Of a stretch of DNA of 64,000 bases, positions 1 to 12,910 are shown piece after piece. This stretch comes from Nemophila menziesii. Lineage: Eukaryota > Streptophyta > Magnoliopsida > Boraginales > Hydrophyllaceae. A program made the position numbers and the translations under genes. Each line of letters starts with the position of its first letter. Position 1 is the first letter of the stretch. The DNA lies in the NCBI GenBank assembly GCA_029959085.1, contig JARWIR010000016.1:6617441-6681440 (forward strand). Reading direction: 5' to 3'. Below the pieces are notes generated by a model. That model worked only from the letters and a program-made list of their open reading frames with translations, did no database searches and was not told the origin of the DNA.

Positions 1-599
1 GACACCAAAAATTTGTTCGCCCCCCAAACATGACGTAAGAAATTGACACAGTTGAGGGCTTGCTTACCCTCAAGTGTATGGGGTTGTTGACAAGTAATAA
101 AATATAATAAGTATAAAGAGATTATTGTCTCAACATGGACTATCAAAGTTATTCTTGATGTGTTTCAAAAGTATAGTAGTGTAAAGTTGTAAAGGAATGA
201 CAAGAAAGTAAATACTATATATGTTTAGGCTTTGATGATTATAAACTAGAGCGATTAATGAAAATAAGAACTAAAATGAAGTGTAGTTAAACTAGATAAA
301 TGATGGAGAAATAGATGATGAATGGTGCTTGTATTTTCTTAGTAATCCCCATTGCAGTAAATTTAATGTTTATATGTATAAGGGCAAAGTGGTAATTTTA
401 GCATAGTCGATATTTAAAAATCTTCCCAAATCCTTCTAGGGTAAATATGAAGTTATTCTACAGGCCTAGAGACCTCTCTCGAGTGACCCTACATATGCTT
501 TCAAATGTTCTTAGGGTAAAATCCTTTTGACGAGGTATGCTCTGATTGTTGAAATCCATTCTGGTTTTACTTCAATGATGTGGATCTCTTCTAGTCCTT

Positions 600-1018
600 T
601 AATTTGGACACTTGGGAAATGTAGTTGCTAGAGATTAGCTACCCTTCGAGGCTTGTTATATATCCTTCTAACGTGTTAGCAGACACGTTTTTCTCCATGA
701 GAACATGAATTAGTGGTTTTTTTAAAGAGGCTCATAGTTATTTTCCTTGCTTTGGTATGCCACCATGATAGTATTCTTGGACTTTTATATTAATGTGACA
801 TGTCCTGCCACTAATTGAGAGTCAATGATGACATTTACATTCATATCTCTTTGCTTAATAACTTCTTTTGGGACAATTATTATCCCTTCACACTCGTCCT
901 TGTTATGTGAGGCTTTGAAGTTGAGATGGATAGCCACTTTATGTATAGTTCTTTATGGGTCGATCAGGATTATACCTTCCCCACTTCCATCGATGTTAGA
1001 TGCACCATCCACATAAAT
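600..1018 (-). pseudogene. Ty3/gypsy RNase H remnant
   Basis: Reading the minus strand from 1018 down gives YVDGASNIDGSGEGIIL, a stop, then a stretch with DECEG and finally IDSQLVAGHV. This is the order expected for the RNase H domain of Ty3/gypsy polyproteins (YVDGAS...NEAEYEA...DSQLVVGQ). The first and third acidic motifs survive; the middle EAEYEA motif has decayed to DECEG. Weaker resemblance continues to about 600 (SANTLEGYITSLEG, like the inter-domain region before integrase). Stop codons occur throughout, so it is dead. No LTR, primer site or target duplication was recognised, so the element's limits are unknown. Confidence 0.65.
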
Positions 1019-2199
1019 ACATCATTTTTTACGAGTTTTGGGCTTATCACCAATTATAGGATATTATCTTTAAAAATGTGAGATTACCCAAGCGAGAGAA
1101 TACTAATCATAATTGTTTCATATATGTTATGATCAAGACATCATTTTAAGTTCTTATATTGTATTTATTGTGTGTGTGTGTGTATGTGTGTTTATTTGAC
1201 AAAAAATAGAGAGTTGATATGTGGTTCTTATTGAGTATTTATCGTGTCATTATTTATGTTTATCTATTCGTTTTATTGTGGTGATCACTAGACTTATCTT
1301 AGTTGTAATGGATGTTGTGATTCCACCTATTTGGAAATACTCATTTGCTTTAATGGACCTAGGGTCTATTTCGAATCCATTTCTCTGTAATTATAAATAT
1401 GAATAAAAAACTATGTGTCTCAAGAGAAAAGTGGATAGTTCCTCAATTTGTGTTCTTTTTGTGCCTCCTCGTAAATTTAATATGGAGTTGGGGTTGTTGG
1501 AGGCGTAAGGATATTTTCAAGTTTTGAAATAAATGTAAAGTCGTGGATATTGATTCGACTAAAATTGTTTTGCATGAGCAAGGTGTGTTTACAGTTTATG
1601 AATCCTCGATCAGGAAGCGTGACTTCAAAGCAAAAAGGAATAGTTACCATTCAATTTCATGTGCTCCTTTTCTCTGGAATTCATAAATGATTTTGATTCA
1701 TTAGTCCTTCATGATCGTCTCATTGAGAATTTTTTTATACTCTTTTGGCCTATGAACCTCACATTCTATGATTTTGATTGAACCTACAAAATTTATTAAT
1801 ATTCACTACAAGAACTTGGCTCTTAGGCAACATTTTACTTATCCAATTTTAAACCATTTTTATAGTCATTTTTTTGTAATGTTTTTGTACACGATTCTTT
1901 AGTTTAATATATTTTTAAAAAAAATTTATTAAATTGTTCCTTTATGTCGTATTCAGATATTATTTGTAATTGTTTTTAATAATTTTATTTTATATGAAAC
2001 GATTTTTTGACAATGGATTTTTGCAACATCTTATATACCGTTGTTGGAATTCTTTGTAATAGTATTTTGACTTGTTTATTTGTAACATGTTTTAAATTAT
2101 TACTTAACTTATATACAATGACTTTTGATAAGACTCTTTTGTATAAAAATTTAAGCACAAGTGAAAGGAATAAGAAGAAACTTGATATTGTTGTCATTA
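1019..2199. other. Intergenic, no gene seen
   Basis: AT-rich sequence with only short chance reading frames. It holds a short TG run near 1168-1190. Some of it may be further decayed gypsy sequence upstream (on the minus strand) of the RNase H piece, but I could not read a polymerase motif in any frame. Confidence 0.4.
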
Positions 2200-2215
2200 A
2201 TTGTGCATAGTCTTA

Positions 2216-2904
2216 TTTTATTTTTTTTTTGGTCACCGGAAGCATCTAACTGACTCACCCTCGTCTTACCCAATCCCCATCCTTTTCATCTCTTCCAGCA
2301 TACATGTTGTTCCCTTCTGTTGATTTATGGCTCCGTGTCTAGCGATTTTCGCAAGATGGTCCGCCTGACCGTTGATCCTCCGAGGGATAAACCTGAAGGC
2401 TAAAGATCCGGCTTCCTCCGCCCTCCGCCAAATCTGACGAATGATCGGTTGAATAGTCCATCGTGCCACTGACACCTGCCTGATACCTTGTATTAATTCA
2501 AGGTTGTCTGAGCACACCAGCTTAGTTTCCTCAACATTCTCTTTGCACATCTTTACTGCTTCTAGAACCGCCAGTGCTTCTCCCTCCAGTGACGTGTTAC
2601 TCCTGACTGCCCAGCTTGTGTTTTGTTTTGTTCCTGTCTTTTGATTGGTTATTTGTATACCTATTCCAGTTGAGTTATATCTCGTAGTGAACGACGCGTC
2701 ACAGCAGTATATTATGTCTTGTGAGAACGTTTCTGTTTCATTGTTCTGTTGGTTTGGTTGTCTTTCAACCAGTTCTTGTTTTGCCCATTCATTTCCGTGC
2801 AATTCTCCCATCAGTGTATTCGTGTTTCTAATTATCTGGTCCACTTGAATGTTTGTGTTTTCATGAACAGCCTTCATTTTGGCCTTCCAAATATTCCACA
2901 AATT
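2216..2904 (-). mobile_element. 5'-truncated plant LINE (L1-type) insertion
   Basis: A 16-bp direct repeat, ATTGTGCATAGTCTTA, flanks the segment at 2200-2215 and 2905-2920. Between the copies, on the minus strand, is the C-terminal RNase H part of a LINE ORF2, followed by a stop, about 35 bp of trailer and an A-rich tail (the T run at 2221-2231 on the plus strand). Long target duplication, 3' poly-A and 5' truncation are the hallmarks of target-primed reverse transcription. The coding part has no stops, so the insertion is fairly recent. The same family recurs at 32160-33401: both copies read LWNIWKA(K/R)MK just before the RNase H region and end in GIG-stop. Confidence 0.9.
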
Positions 2905-2937
2905 ATTGTGCATAGTCTTACGTTGACTCAGTTTCAA
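2266..2937 (-). pseudogene. LINE ORF2 fragment: RNase H domain (RVT_3 type)
   Basis: Open frame of 223 codons. The first 11 residues (MKLSQRKTMHN) come from flanking DNA, because the LINE begins at 2904; the start codon is therefore accidental. The LINE part starts NLWNIWKAKMK and carries an RNase H fold with all four acidic residues in place: D80 (CCDASF), E120 (EGEALAVLEAV), D144 (CSDNLELI) and D193 (NGQADHLAKIA). It ends MKRMGIG. In plant LINEs this domain follows reverse transcriptase and a zinc-binding zf-RVT module, both missing here. It could be mistaken for a host RNase H-like gene; the flanking target duplication and poly-A tail argue against that. No promoter seen. Confidence 0.85.
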
Positions 2938-5900
2938 AACTCACAAGTATCACATAATACATATTTTATATTTAATAATAAAAAATTATTGCTTAAAATA
3001 ATATAACTCTTAGCTTTAATAAGCATAACATTGCAATACTTATAAAAATCAATATTTAACACTAAAAAAACTACTTTTATAGGTAATATATTGCATTAAC
3101 TGAAAAAATTATTGGCAAAATTATAACAAATTATTACACATAAAATATCTAATTTCAAGTAACAACAAAATAAGTAACTGTGAAATGTATAAGTGACAAC
3201 ATATTTTGATGTTATAACACTTTCATTGAAAATCATTACTTTAGGAATTAAGCAATGAGGGCAATTTCAATATTCTTAAAATCCTTGCATAAAGTCATGT
3301 GCAACCATTTTTATTATTTGGAAAAGATTCCAAGTGTTGCAAGATAACCGGTATATGAAGGGGGGTGAAAGATTAGGTAAGGATGGATTTGATTTTAATG
3401 ATTTATTGGATTCTACTCTAAGAAATCGCCAAATTGTGACTCTTGTAAAAAGTCATAGACTTATTTATCTACAATTTAGAATTAAAATGTATCCCAATCT
3501 TACAATATCTGAGTTAATTATGTTTTCCTTTATGTTTAAGTTGGCTCTGTATACTTAGAAGGTTCTGATTCTGACTCACATTTGGAGGGATAAACTCCAA
3601 GAAATGTAAGTTTCTTGGTGTGATATTGTGATAATTGTTAACTTGGTAGTTTGTACAATTAAAATGACTATAAACATATGATATATACCAATCATAATGG
3701 ATAAGAACTTCAAAGTATACAAACTATAAATTCTTAAGGCTATTCTAACACTCAAGATAAGTGGAGGGGGTACCAGTTCTACAGATTACGTTCCAAATAA
3801 TGAAACATTCTTATAAAGCATAAAAAAGAAAGGTATTATGGTAGGTACACCCCAATACTAAATGGTTTCCTCGGGAGTGGGATCATAGTAGGAATGTATC
3901 CTGGTTAGCTTCTCAATTAATTAAATACAAGTTTTATAAGGTGGGTTGTACCCACCATTTGGTTTTGATGAATTTCCGTTTTATGGGTAGGTCTTATATA
4001 TGCATGGTGATTTTTGTAATCACCAAGGGTTCACAAGGTCTCTATTGTCAATTTATTACGTTCATGGACTTTCCTCAAAGTTTTACTTGGATTTTACACC
4101 CATCTCAAGGTAGTGGCATCTAAGGTGGTTGGTATTGTTTTTTGTTTCAAAGGTGATTGGTATTTAGAAATGAGGATACCAATGGATTTATTGGCATTAA
4201 GATATTGATTTTTTCCCTTAATGGTGTTCTTCCTTTTCTTACTTATGTTCTTAGCAATGTTTTTTCCTTCTTCAGATTGTTCTCTCCTATTCGGTTAGCA
4301 AGTAAAACTTTTACCTTTTTATTTATAATTTTATTTTATTTCTAAGACTAACAAAAATATTTTTAACAAAACAAATAAGTCAAGATAAATCCTAAATCGT
4401 ATATCAATCGAGGGATCAAGAGCATTTAAGCCTCGTTTTATATGTTATTAAAATACATTATAATTTAGTTAAATAAGTCTTTATGTTGTGTTTTTTATTT
4501 TTCATAATTTTTTTTGTATTTGATTACAAATAAAAAAAACGAAGTTAACTTTTCTATTTATATAGAGTAGATAATATTATGATTAATATTATTTGTATGC
4601 GGGCTTTATATTTACGATGATTTTTTATAAATAATTTTCCTATAACAACATGGTTCACTTTTTTTTCCATACATTTGAGGCTAATGGCCAATAGAATAAA
4701 CCCATATTGGTCAATCCACTCCTATTCTAATTATAATCCGCCATAATCTATCTGGTGAGTCTACGAATTGTATAATCTCAGTCGTTACCTCTGATCCTAC
4801 CTTGGCCAATGAAACTGCACAATAATTGTCTGTTTTTAAGCATGCTATAACTTAAAGTCATTGTTGCTGGTTTATAATACTCACACACTCCTCGATAATT
4901 CTATTTGACTAACCCCTGGAATTTACACTATTCTTCACTAACACATGTAACTCTACTAATTTTCTCTTAATGTCTAAGTTTGTTACTCCTCGTTCTTCTA
5001 GCGTTTTAGAATAACAATAACATCACTGACCCCTTCTATTGAGTGAACCTCTAGATAGGTAATTTCAACAGGGTTAAAAGAGAAATCGATCATTTTGAGT
5101 GTGTACTTTTTGGAACTAATTATTATGAAAAAGAATTCTACGGTTGGGCAGAGCATAAGTCTGAGAATTGAATGAATACCTGTAGGGCAGAGCACAGTTC
5201 AGTTTAAACATGGGTTTGCTAAAATATTAACATGGGTTTGAATAGAACAGATTTAGTTCTCATAATCCTAACCCTACACTAACCAAATAAATTTCCAAAA
5301 TCTGGATTTCTAGGTTAACTTCGGGTTAACTCAACCCGTGAATTCTCAAGTTCAAATTCTCTTTCCAAGAACACGTATCATTCACAAAAGATAAAATTAA
5401 GCCCCACATACATTTCACCGTTAATTCAATTTTATCATATGAAAAGTTTGTACGTATTTATTAAAATGTGATTAGCACATGTGGTCTATATATTATGTAA
5501 AATTGACAAGTGATACCCCTCTTACGTGGTGCACAAAGTTACAAGTCACACCATGGATAATTTCAAAATAAGGATGTAAGAGGCTACCATTATGATTCGG
5601 ATCTTTTATTAAGGTTTAACCCAATATGGACATTTGTGTAGCCAAAATCCCCTCAGAATGCATCTACCATATGATACATACAATACTTTTGTTGTACCTT
5701 CACCAACATCAATTAAGCAACCTAAAAATGAATGTATGACCTATTAGAGAAGTACCTACATCCAGGAGGTGTTTCACCATAGAATTGTGTTAGGACACGC
5801 TCAAAATATTTCACATACCTATGAAAAAACTCACAAATATCAATTAGTTAGTAGATGTGCATATTATTTATTTACAAAAATCAATAATTATTTACTAACA

Positions 5901-6872
5901 CTGTGGCTTGGGAGGATGAAACACTTTATGTTAACACACTCTTTTGGGTTTAATGATTAATGTACTCCTCGGTATTAGGGAAAAAATACATAATGAAAAT
6001 GAAATTTGGTGGTAAAATTAGTGTATTACACAACCACTTGCTATACATATTTGCTACTATCAAAAGACAAGGGCATATTTTAGCTTTTTGGCATAAAATT
6101 AAAACCAGTAGTGTAATAAAACTTTTAATTTAAATGATATTAATGGTTCTCTATCCTTTTCATGTCACGTAGTTAAATTATCAACCTTGGGGTTCTTCTA
6201 GTTTTTCTGAACACCATCGACATCACCATTCGAGTATTAAAGATCAACGCGTCTTTCACTAACCAAAATAAAACAATAACCAACTAATCAAACACATAAA
6301 TTAATATAACAAATGTAGAAAAAGAATATTCTAAAATCATATCCTAATTTCTTTTAATTCCTAAAAGACTATACAAAAAATTAAAAAATTACCAATAATT
6401 AAATTTAAACAAAAATTAACATATACACATGTTAGATAATAACCTTAATAGACACTATTTTCATAATTTGGTACATACACTGGCCGGAGTTCAGCCCGAT
6501 AAGAAATAACAAAACCAACAACCTGGGATCCGAATTCTCTGACCCAATATTATATAATTAACAATTAAAAAAGTTTGGGACATTCAATCAGACCGGTTTG
6601 CACATTTGATTGAGAAAACAATGAGTTAATTATTAATCTACTTAGCCCTATAATTTTGCACATAAAAGAAAAGTGAAGGAGGGGTGTAGGCTCATGGAAC
6701 ATATGATTCTTTGACAAAATGCATCCTGTGGAACTTTGACATTTTTTATTGGCGGGAATCATCACTTGTCGATTCTATTTAGTAGTCGTCTAATCGATGT
6801 AGATTAAGGGGTGTAAGTTGATACATGGTTATAATTTGATTTCTTTTTTCAATGACAAGAAAAGGAGGGGTC
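2921..6872. other. Gene-poor intergenic stretch
   Basis: About 4 kb with no reading frame longer than 75 codons and nothing recognisable in the short ones (for example 3334-3558, 3941-4123, 4998-5195). AT-rich, with scattered homopolymers. No terminal repeats or target duplications were spotted here. Confidence 0.4.
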
Positions 6873-7302
6873 ATCACCACTAGGGATGGCAATGCTTATG
6901 GTTTAAAACAGAATCCGTTGAAAATTCGAAACGATAAAAACCGATTATGCAACCATGGATAAAACCGTTAGGTTATGGTTTTGAAAAGTGTAACTGATGG
7001 TTAAATCCGTTAGGTTATGGTTTTAGATAAAAATAATATCAAATAACTAAAAATCCGTTTATTATCATCTCTTTTTGTATGTTTTATAATAATATAGATA
7101 AAAAATTATTTTCATATCTCAAACTAAAATCTAAATATTAAATTTAACAAAAAATAGCAAATATATTATTTAGGATCAACATAATATTTTATATATTTTG
7201 AAGATTTTTCTTGTATGTGTGGTCTTATTTTAAGAATTATTAATATATTTATAGAGTTATAGTTTAGTTATGATTAAAATCCAAAAAATTGTTTAAAAAA
7301 AC

Positions 7303-7914
7303 TGAAGAATATATATATATATATTAGGTGGATATATATTCGGTGAAGTGTTTTATTTTGGTTGGCTGATTACTTAATGACGTGGCTTAATCTCGGGCGC
7401 TTGATCTTATTAGCATCTAACGGCTCTCATTCGCTTTTGGGTTTTGTCTCTTATATAAAGGAACTCGGGTTGACCGAAGTCATAACCCTTCTCTCTCAAC
7501 TTACGCGTTCTCTCTCACCTCTCTCATACTCTAAACCCTAGTTTGTAGAAGATCAATCTCTGATTCTTCTTGTAATCGATTAGATAGCTTCTTGGTGTTA
7601 ATATCTCGTGTAATTTGTGATAATCATCTTGATTAATCACTAGGTAGGCTTAGATATTTGTTTAGGGTTCGAGAATTAGATTAGAAGTGGTATTCATTCG
7701 ATTTAGTGGTTTGTATTGTAAGGTGATCTGAAATATTGTATCTCTTGTGATTTCTAATAGCCGAGCACCTCTCATCGGAGCTCAACGTGGATGTAGGTCT
7801 GATTTGGACTGAACCACGATAAAATCTGTGTTCTTACTTTCTCGCTTTAATTCTTGTGATTGTGGTTATTGAGTAGTGTGATTTGAAGGTTAATTCTGAT
7901 AGAAATTTACAACA
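7303..7914 (+). repeat. Copia copy 1, 5' LTR
   Basis: 612 bp, TGAAGAATATAT to TTTACAACA. Contains a TATA-like TTATATAAAGG at 7451-7461, which probably sets the start of the retroelement transcript, and an AAACCCTAG telo-box-like motif downstream of it near 7532. Confidence 0.95.
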
Positions 7915-8053
7915 GTGGTATCAGAGCTTGAGTATTAATCTTGGGCTATCAGATTAAGGTTTCAAATCGGTGTTCTTGAAAAATTAGGGTTTCGCCTAAT
8001 TTCATCTTGTGGGTTTTAATTCGGTTTCTCTTCGTTCTTGTTTCAATAATACG

Positions 8054-11000
8054 ATGACTACCTCTACACGAATTGATATGTCCGTGTTCGATGGTAAGAT
8101 GGATTTCGGTGTTTGGCAGAAAAAGATGAGGGTTCTACTCTCTCACCATAAAGTGGGAAGTGCGCTTATTGCTGATATTAAAGATTGGCGTGAGGGAGAA
8201 CTTGATCGAGAAGCTCAAATCAAAGAAGAAGCCTATAATATCCTCTTCTTGAATCTTTCTGTCATTCGACAGGTTGATGGTGCTGATACAGCTCTTGAGC
8301 TGTGGGGTAAACTCGAAACTCTCTATGCTTCTAAATCTGTTCCTAATCTTTCTTTCTTGAAAGTTTCTTTGTTTAATTATAAAATGGATGTTTCTAAATC
8401 TATTGATGAGAATTTAGATGAATTTACTAAGATGTCCCTTGTTCTGAAAGGAACTACTATGGCCTTAGATGACACTAGTAAATGTATGATCCTTTTGAAT
8501 GCTATACCTGAATCTTTTCAAGTTGTGAAAGATGTGTTTCAATATGCTAGTACTGTCCCTACTTATGATCAAGTTGTTACTGCACTTAAGACCCGAGAAA
8601 ATGAATTAAAGTCCCTTAAGAGAACTGGAATTAACATGTATGTTAACCCTAGAACAGATACTACTCAATCACTTGACTTAGCTAAGAATAAGAAAGGAAA
8701 AAAAACCACTAGTTCTAAGAACAAAGAAACTAGGAAGTGTTTTCATTGTGGGAAAGCTGGACACTTAAAGAAAAATTGCTATAAGTTGAAAAACAATATG
8801 AACAATAATGAATCAAATATTGCTAGTATGCCTAAGAAAACTGATGATGTGTTTGAAGTCTTGAATGTGAGTAACTTGTCTGAGCATGCTAGTTGGATTC
8901 TTGATTCTGGTTGTACCTTTCACATGTGTCCCATACTTGAACTATTTCATGACTTGTCTTATGTGAACAATGAAACTGTATATATATGGGGAACAATAAC
9001 ACTTGTGAGGTTAAAGGTATTGGGAAAGTTAAATTGAGAATGGGTTCTGGGAAATGTATTGAATTGACTAATGTTAGATATATTCCTGATTTGAAAAGAA
9101 ATTTAATTTCTTTGGGTGCTTTAGATGATCTTGGTTGTGTTTCCAATGTTTCTAAATGTGTTATTCATGTTTATAAGGGTGGTAAATTGTTATTATCTGG
9201 TGTTAAACATGCTGGTTTATATGTTCTTGATGGTACTCATATAATTGGTTCTGTGAATTCTGTTACTAATGCTTCATCTCAGGCTACCACTGAAAAGTGG
9301 CATTTAAGGCTAGGGCATATGAGTCAACAAGGACTCAGTGTCCTTAGCAAACAAGGTATGCTTGGAAAAGACACAGTTGGGGACCTTCCTTTGTGTGAGA
9401 CTTGTGTGTTGGGTAAACAACATAGGGTAAGTTTCAAGCCTGTAACTCACAATTCCAAGGCTTGTCTTGAATATGTTCATGCAGACCTTTGGGGTCCTGA
9501 GAGGTATGATGCTCATGGTAATTTCAAATACTTCCTTTCTTTAGTTGATGATTTTAGTAGAAGGGTTTGGACCTTTTTACTTAAAACTAAAGATGAAACT
9601 TTTCAAAAAATCAAAGAATGGAAGTGTTTGGAAGAAAATCAAACTGGTTTAACTTTAAAGGTTTTGAGAACTGATAATGGTCTTGAATTTTGTAACACTG
9701 AGTTTGATTCATACTGTAAGACTAATGGAATTTTGAGACACGGGACAGTTAGGCATACACCATAACAAAATGGTGTAGCTGAGAGGATGAACAGGACACT
9801 TCTTGAGAAAGTGAGATGCATGCTTTTCACCTCAGGCTTACCCAAAGATTTTTGGGGAGAAGCTCTTTACACAGCCACATACCTTGTTAATAGGAGTCCA
9901 AACAGATCAATAGGCCTTAAGACTCCTATGGAAATTTGGAAGGGGCAGAAACCAAACTTATCTTTTCTTAAACCCTTTGGGTGTGCAGCTTATGCACACA
10001 CAAAGGAGGGTAAGCTTGATCCTAGGTCTATCAAATGCATAATGTTGGGTTATCAAAACCAACATGGTGTAAAGGGTTATAGACTATGGGAAAAAGATAG
10101 TAGAGGGTTCAAAGTTATTGTTAGTAGAGATGTGATTTTTGATGAACTAACATTTCCTTTCAAAATTGATACAGGTACAGGTGATGATGCTTTGCCTGAA
10201 CCTGCACAACCTCAACAAGTGGTGGGAATTGAGAAAGAGGTGGAGCCTGAGTCTTCCAGTCCTGTTGATAACCATGGGGATGATCTGAACCCTCCCCATG
10301 ATGAAGCTGAAGCTACTGAGGACAATGAGGGTGAAGAACATCCTCCTGAGTCTTCAACAGGGCAACTTCAAAACTATCAACTCACTAGAGATAGGACTAG
10401 AAGGGAAACCAGAGCACCATCAAGATATTCATATGCAGACCTTGTGTATACAGCTTTGAATGCTTCAATTGAGGTCACAAACTCTGAACCAACATCCTAT
10501 ATGGATGCTATGGAGGCAGAGGACAGAAAACAATGGGAAAAAGCTATGAATGAAGAAATTCAGTCATTACATGAGAATAACACATGGGTTCTTACTGAAC
10601 TACCTCATAAACAGAAAGTAGTGGAGTGTAGATGGTTATTCAAGCTCAAAGAGGGCATATCAGAGACTGACCCTCCAAGGTACAAAGCTAGGTTGGTTGC
10701 AAAAGGCTATACTCAAAGAGAAGGTATTGATTTCAATGAAATTTTCTCTCCTGTGGTTAAATTTAAAACTATTAGGGCTATGTTAGCTTTTGCTGCTTGT
10801 TATAACCTTGAAATTGAGCAATTAGATGTTAAGACTGCTTTCTTGCATGGTGACCTTGAGGAAACAATTTTCATGAGACAACCTGAGGGTTTTATTGACC
10901 CTAAACTGCCTGATCATGTATGCTTACTGAAAAAATCTCTTTATGGTTTAAAACAGTCCCCTAGACAATGGTATAAGAAGTTTGACTCTTTTATGCTTAA

Positions 11001-12045
11001 ATGTGACTATGTGAGATCTGATTATGATGCTTGCTTGTATCTATCTGTTAAAACTGATCATCATGTGTATGTTTTACTCTATGTTGATGATATGCTCATT
11101 ATTTCTAAGTCCCTTAAGTATATATCTGAGTTAAAGAGAAAACTTAGTAAGGAATTTGATATGAAAGACCTTGGAAATGCTAAGAAAATCTTAGGGATGA
11201 TGATTGATAGAGATAGAGATAAATGCATGATTAAGCTTCACCAGGAACCTTATTTGAGAAAATTAATTTCAAAATTTGGTAGCTTGAATTGCAAAACTGT
11301 TATGACTCCTTTGGCTGGTCATTTTGTTTTATCTAAACACTTGTGCCCCAAGTCACAGTCTGATATTGTTAAGATGAATTATGTCCCATATGCTAATGTT
11401 ATAGGGTCCCTCATGTATGCTATGATTAGTACTAGACCAGACTTGTCTTTTGCTATATCCTTATTGAGCAGGTATATGTCTAATCCTGGCTGGGATCATT
11501 GGTGTGCTCTTAAACATGTTCTTGCATATGTTGGAAGTACTTTGGGTGTTGGACTGTGCTATGGTAATCATAACATACCTTTTGAGTTAGTTGGATATGT
11601 AGATTTGGATTTTGCTGGAGATAGAGACTCAAGAAAGTCTACTACCTCTTACTGCTTTACTCTTGGAGGAAATTGTATTTCTTGGAAGTCACAACTTCAA
11701 CCTTTAGTGGCTTTGTCCACTACTGAAACTGAATATGTGGCTATAACTGATTCAACAAAAGAAGCAATTTGGCTTCAAAACTTGCTATCTGAAGCTTGTA
11801 TTGTTAAGGGTAAGGCTACTATATTTTCTGACAGTCAAAGTGCAATTCAATTGAGTAAAAACCCAGTATATCATGAAAGGACCAAACATATTGATGTTAA
11901 GTATCATTATATAAGAGATATACTGGCTAGTGGTGAAGTTAAGTTGTTGAAAGTGGCTACTGAGGATAATCCTGCTGATTTTGGTACTAAAATTGTTACT
12001 AATGTCAAGTTCAAGCATTGCTTGGATTCGATTTATATTGGTTAA
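8054..12045 (+). pseudogene. Copia gag-pol, one frameshift and one nonsense codon
   Basis: I place the start at ATG 8054 (MTTSTRIDMSVFDG) rather than the in-frame ATG at 8009, because the second copia copy starts at the equivalent place. Gag ends with a CCHC knuckle (CFHCGKAGHLKKNC, about 8737-8778). Protease active site DSG lies near 8902. Integrase follows, with the zinc part LRLGHM...CETCVLGKQH and the acidic motifs HADLWG and RTDNGLEF; then reverse transcriptase with YVDDML at about 11080, and RNase H with SDSQSAI and a terminal box before the stop at 12043-12045. Two lesions: an extra 2 bp in the TA run 8979-8987 shifts frame within the protease region, and a TAA at 9763-9765 replaces a glutamine codon in the integrase TPQQNG motif. 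Otherwise the frame is open for 3.9 kb. Confidence 0.93.
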
Positions 12046-12159
12046 TGTTGTGCAGGTATTTTGGGCTGAGATGATGATGGAGATGGCTTAGGCTGGCTAG
12101 GAATCACATAAGGTGCAGTTTCAGGTGGAGGTAGAGGATCAACACTTCAAGGTGGAGAT

Positions 12160-12163
12160 TGAA

Positions 12164-12238
<75 letters not shown>

Positions 12239-12825
12239 GTGGATATATATTCGGTGAAGTGTTTTATTTTGGTTGGCTGATTACTTAATGACGTGGCTTA
12301 ATCTCGGGCGCTTGATCTTATTAGCATCTAACGGCTCTCATTCGCTTTTGGGTTTTGTCTCTTATATAAAGGAACTCGGGTTGACCGAAGTCATAACCCT
12401 TCTCTCTCAACTTATGCGTTCTCTCTCACCTCTCTCATACTCTAAACCCTAGTTTGTAGAAGATCAATCTCTGATTCTTCTTGTAATCGATTAGATAGCT
12501 TCTTGGTGTTAATATCTCGTGTAATTTGTGATAATCATCTTGATTAATCACTAGATAGCCTTAGATATTTGTTTAGGGTTCGAGAATTAGATTAGAAGTG
12601 GTATTCATTCGATTTAGTGGTTTGTATTGTAAGGTGATCTGAAATATTGTATCTCTTGTGATTTCTAGTAGCCGAGCACCTCTCATCGGAGCTCAACGTG
12701 GATGTAGGTCTGATTTGGACTGAACCACGATAAAATCTGTGTTCTTACTTTCTCGCTTTAATTCTTGTGATTGTGGTTATTGAGTAGTGTGATTTGAAGG
12801 TTAATTCTGATAGAAATTTACAACA
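12160..12825 (+). repeat. Copia copy 1, 3' LTR with expanded AT microsatellite
   Basis: 666 bp, the same sequence as the 5' LTR except for about 54 bp of extra AT repeat near its start (roughly 12165-12236) and four point differences. The LTRs were identical at insertion, so the repeat changed afterwards or has shrunk in the 5' LTR. Confidence 0.95.
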
Positions 12826-12910
12826 AAAACGAATCCGAATTATCCGGGTATGGTTTTAAAATGTAAGTCCAATGGTTAAATCCGTTAAGATCTGGTTTTT
12901 GATAAATTAA

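Larger units (their letters stand above)
7303..12825 (+). mobile_element. Ty1/copia LTR retrotransposon, young (copy 1)
   Basis: Complete element of 5523 bp with TG...CA LTRs, flanked by the 5-bp duplication AAAAC (7298-7302 and 12826-12830). The primer-binding site TGGTATCAGAGC (7916-7927, initiator tRNA-Met type) follows the 5' LTR, and a purine tract AAGGTGGAGA ends just before the 3' LTR. Apart from microsatellite length I count 4 differences between the LTRs over about 610 bp, so it inserted recently. Domain order gag, protease, integrase, reverse transcriptase, RNase H is that of copia. The protein looks like the Tork/Tnt1-type lineage, which is an inference. It sits inside the hAT element 6881-13202. 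Confidence 0.95.

Noticed and set aside
2645..3006. Plus-strand frames 2645-2848 and 2749-3006
   Set aside because: They are antisense shadows of the LINE RNase H frame on the minus strand.
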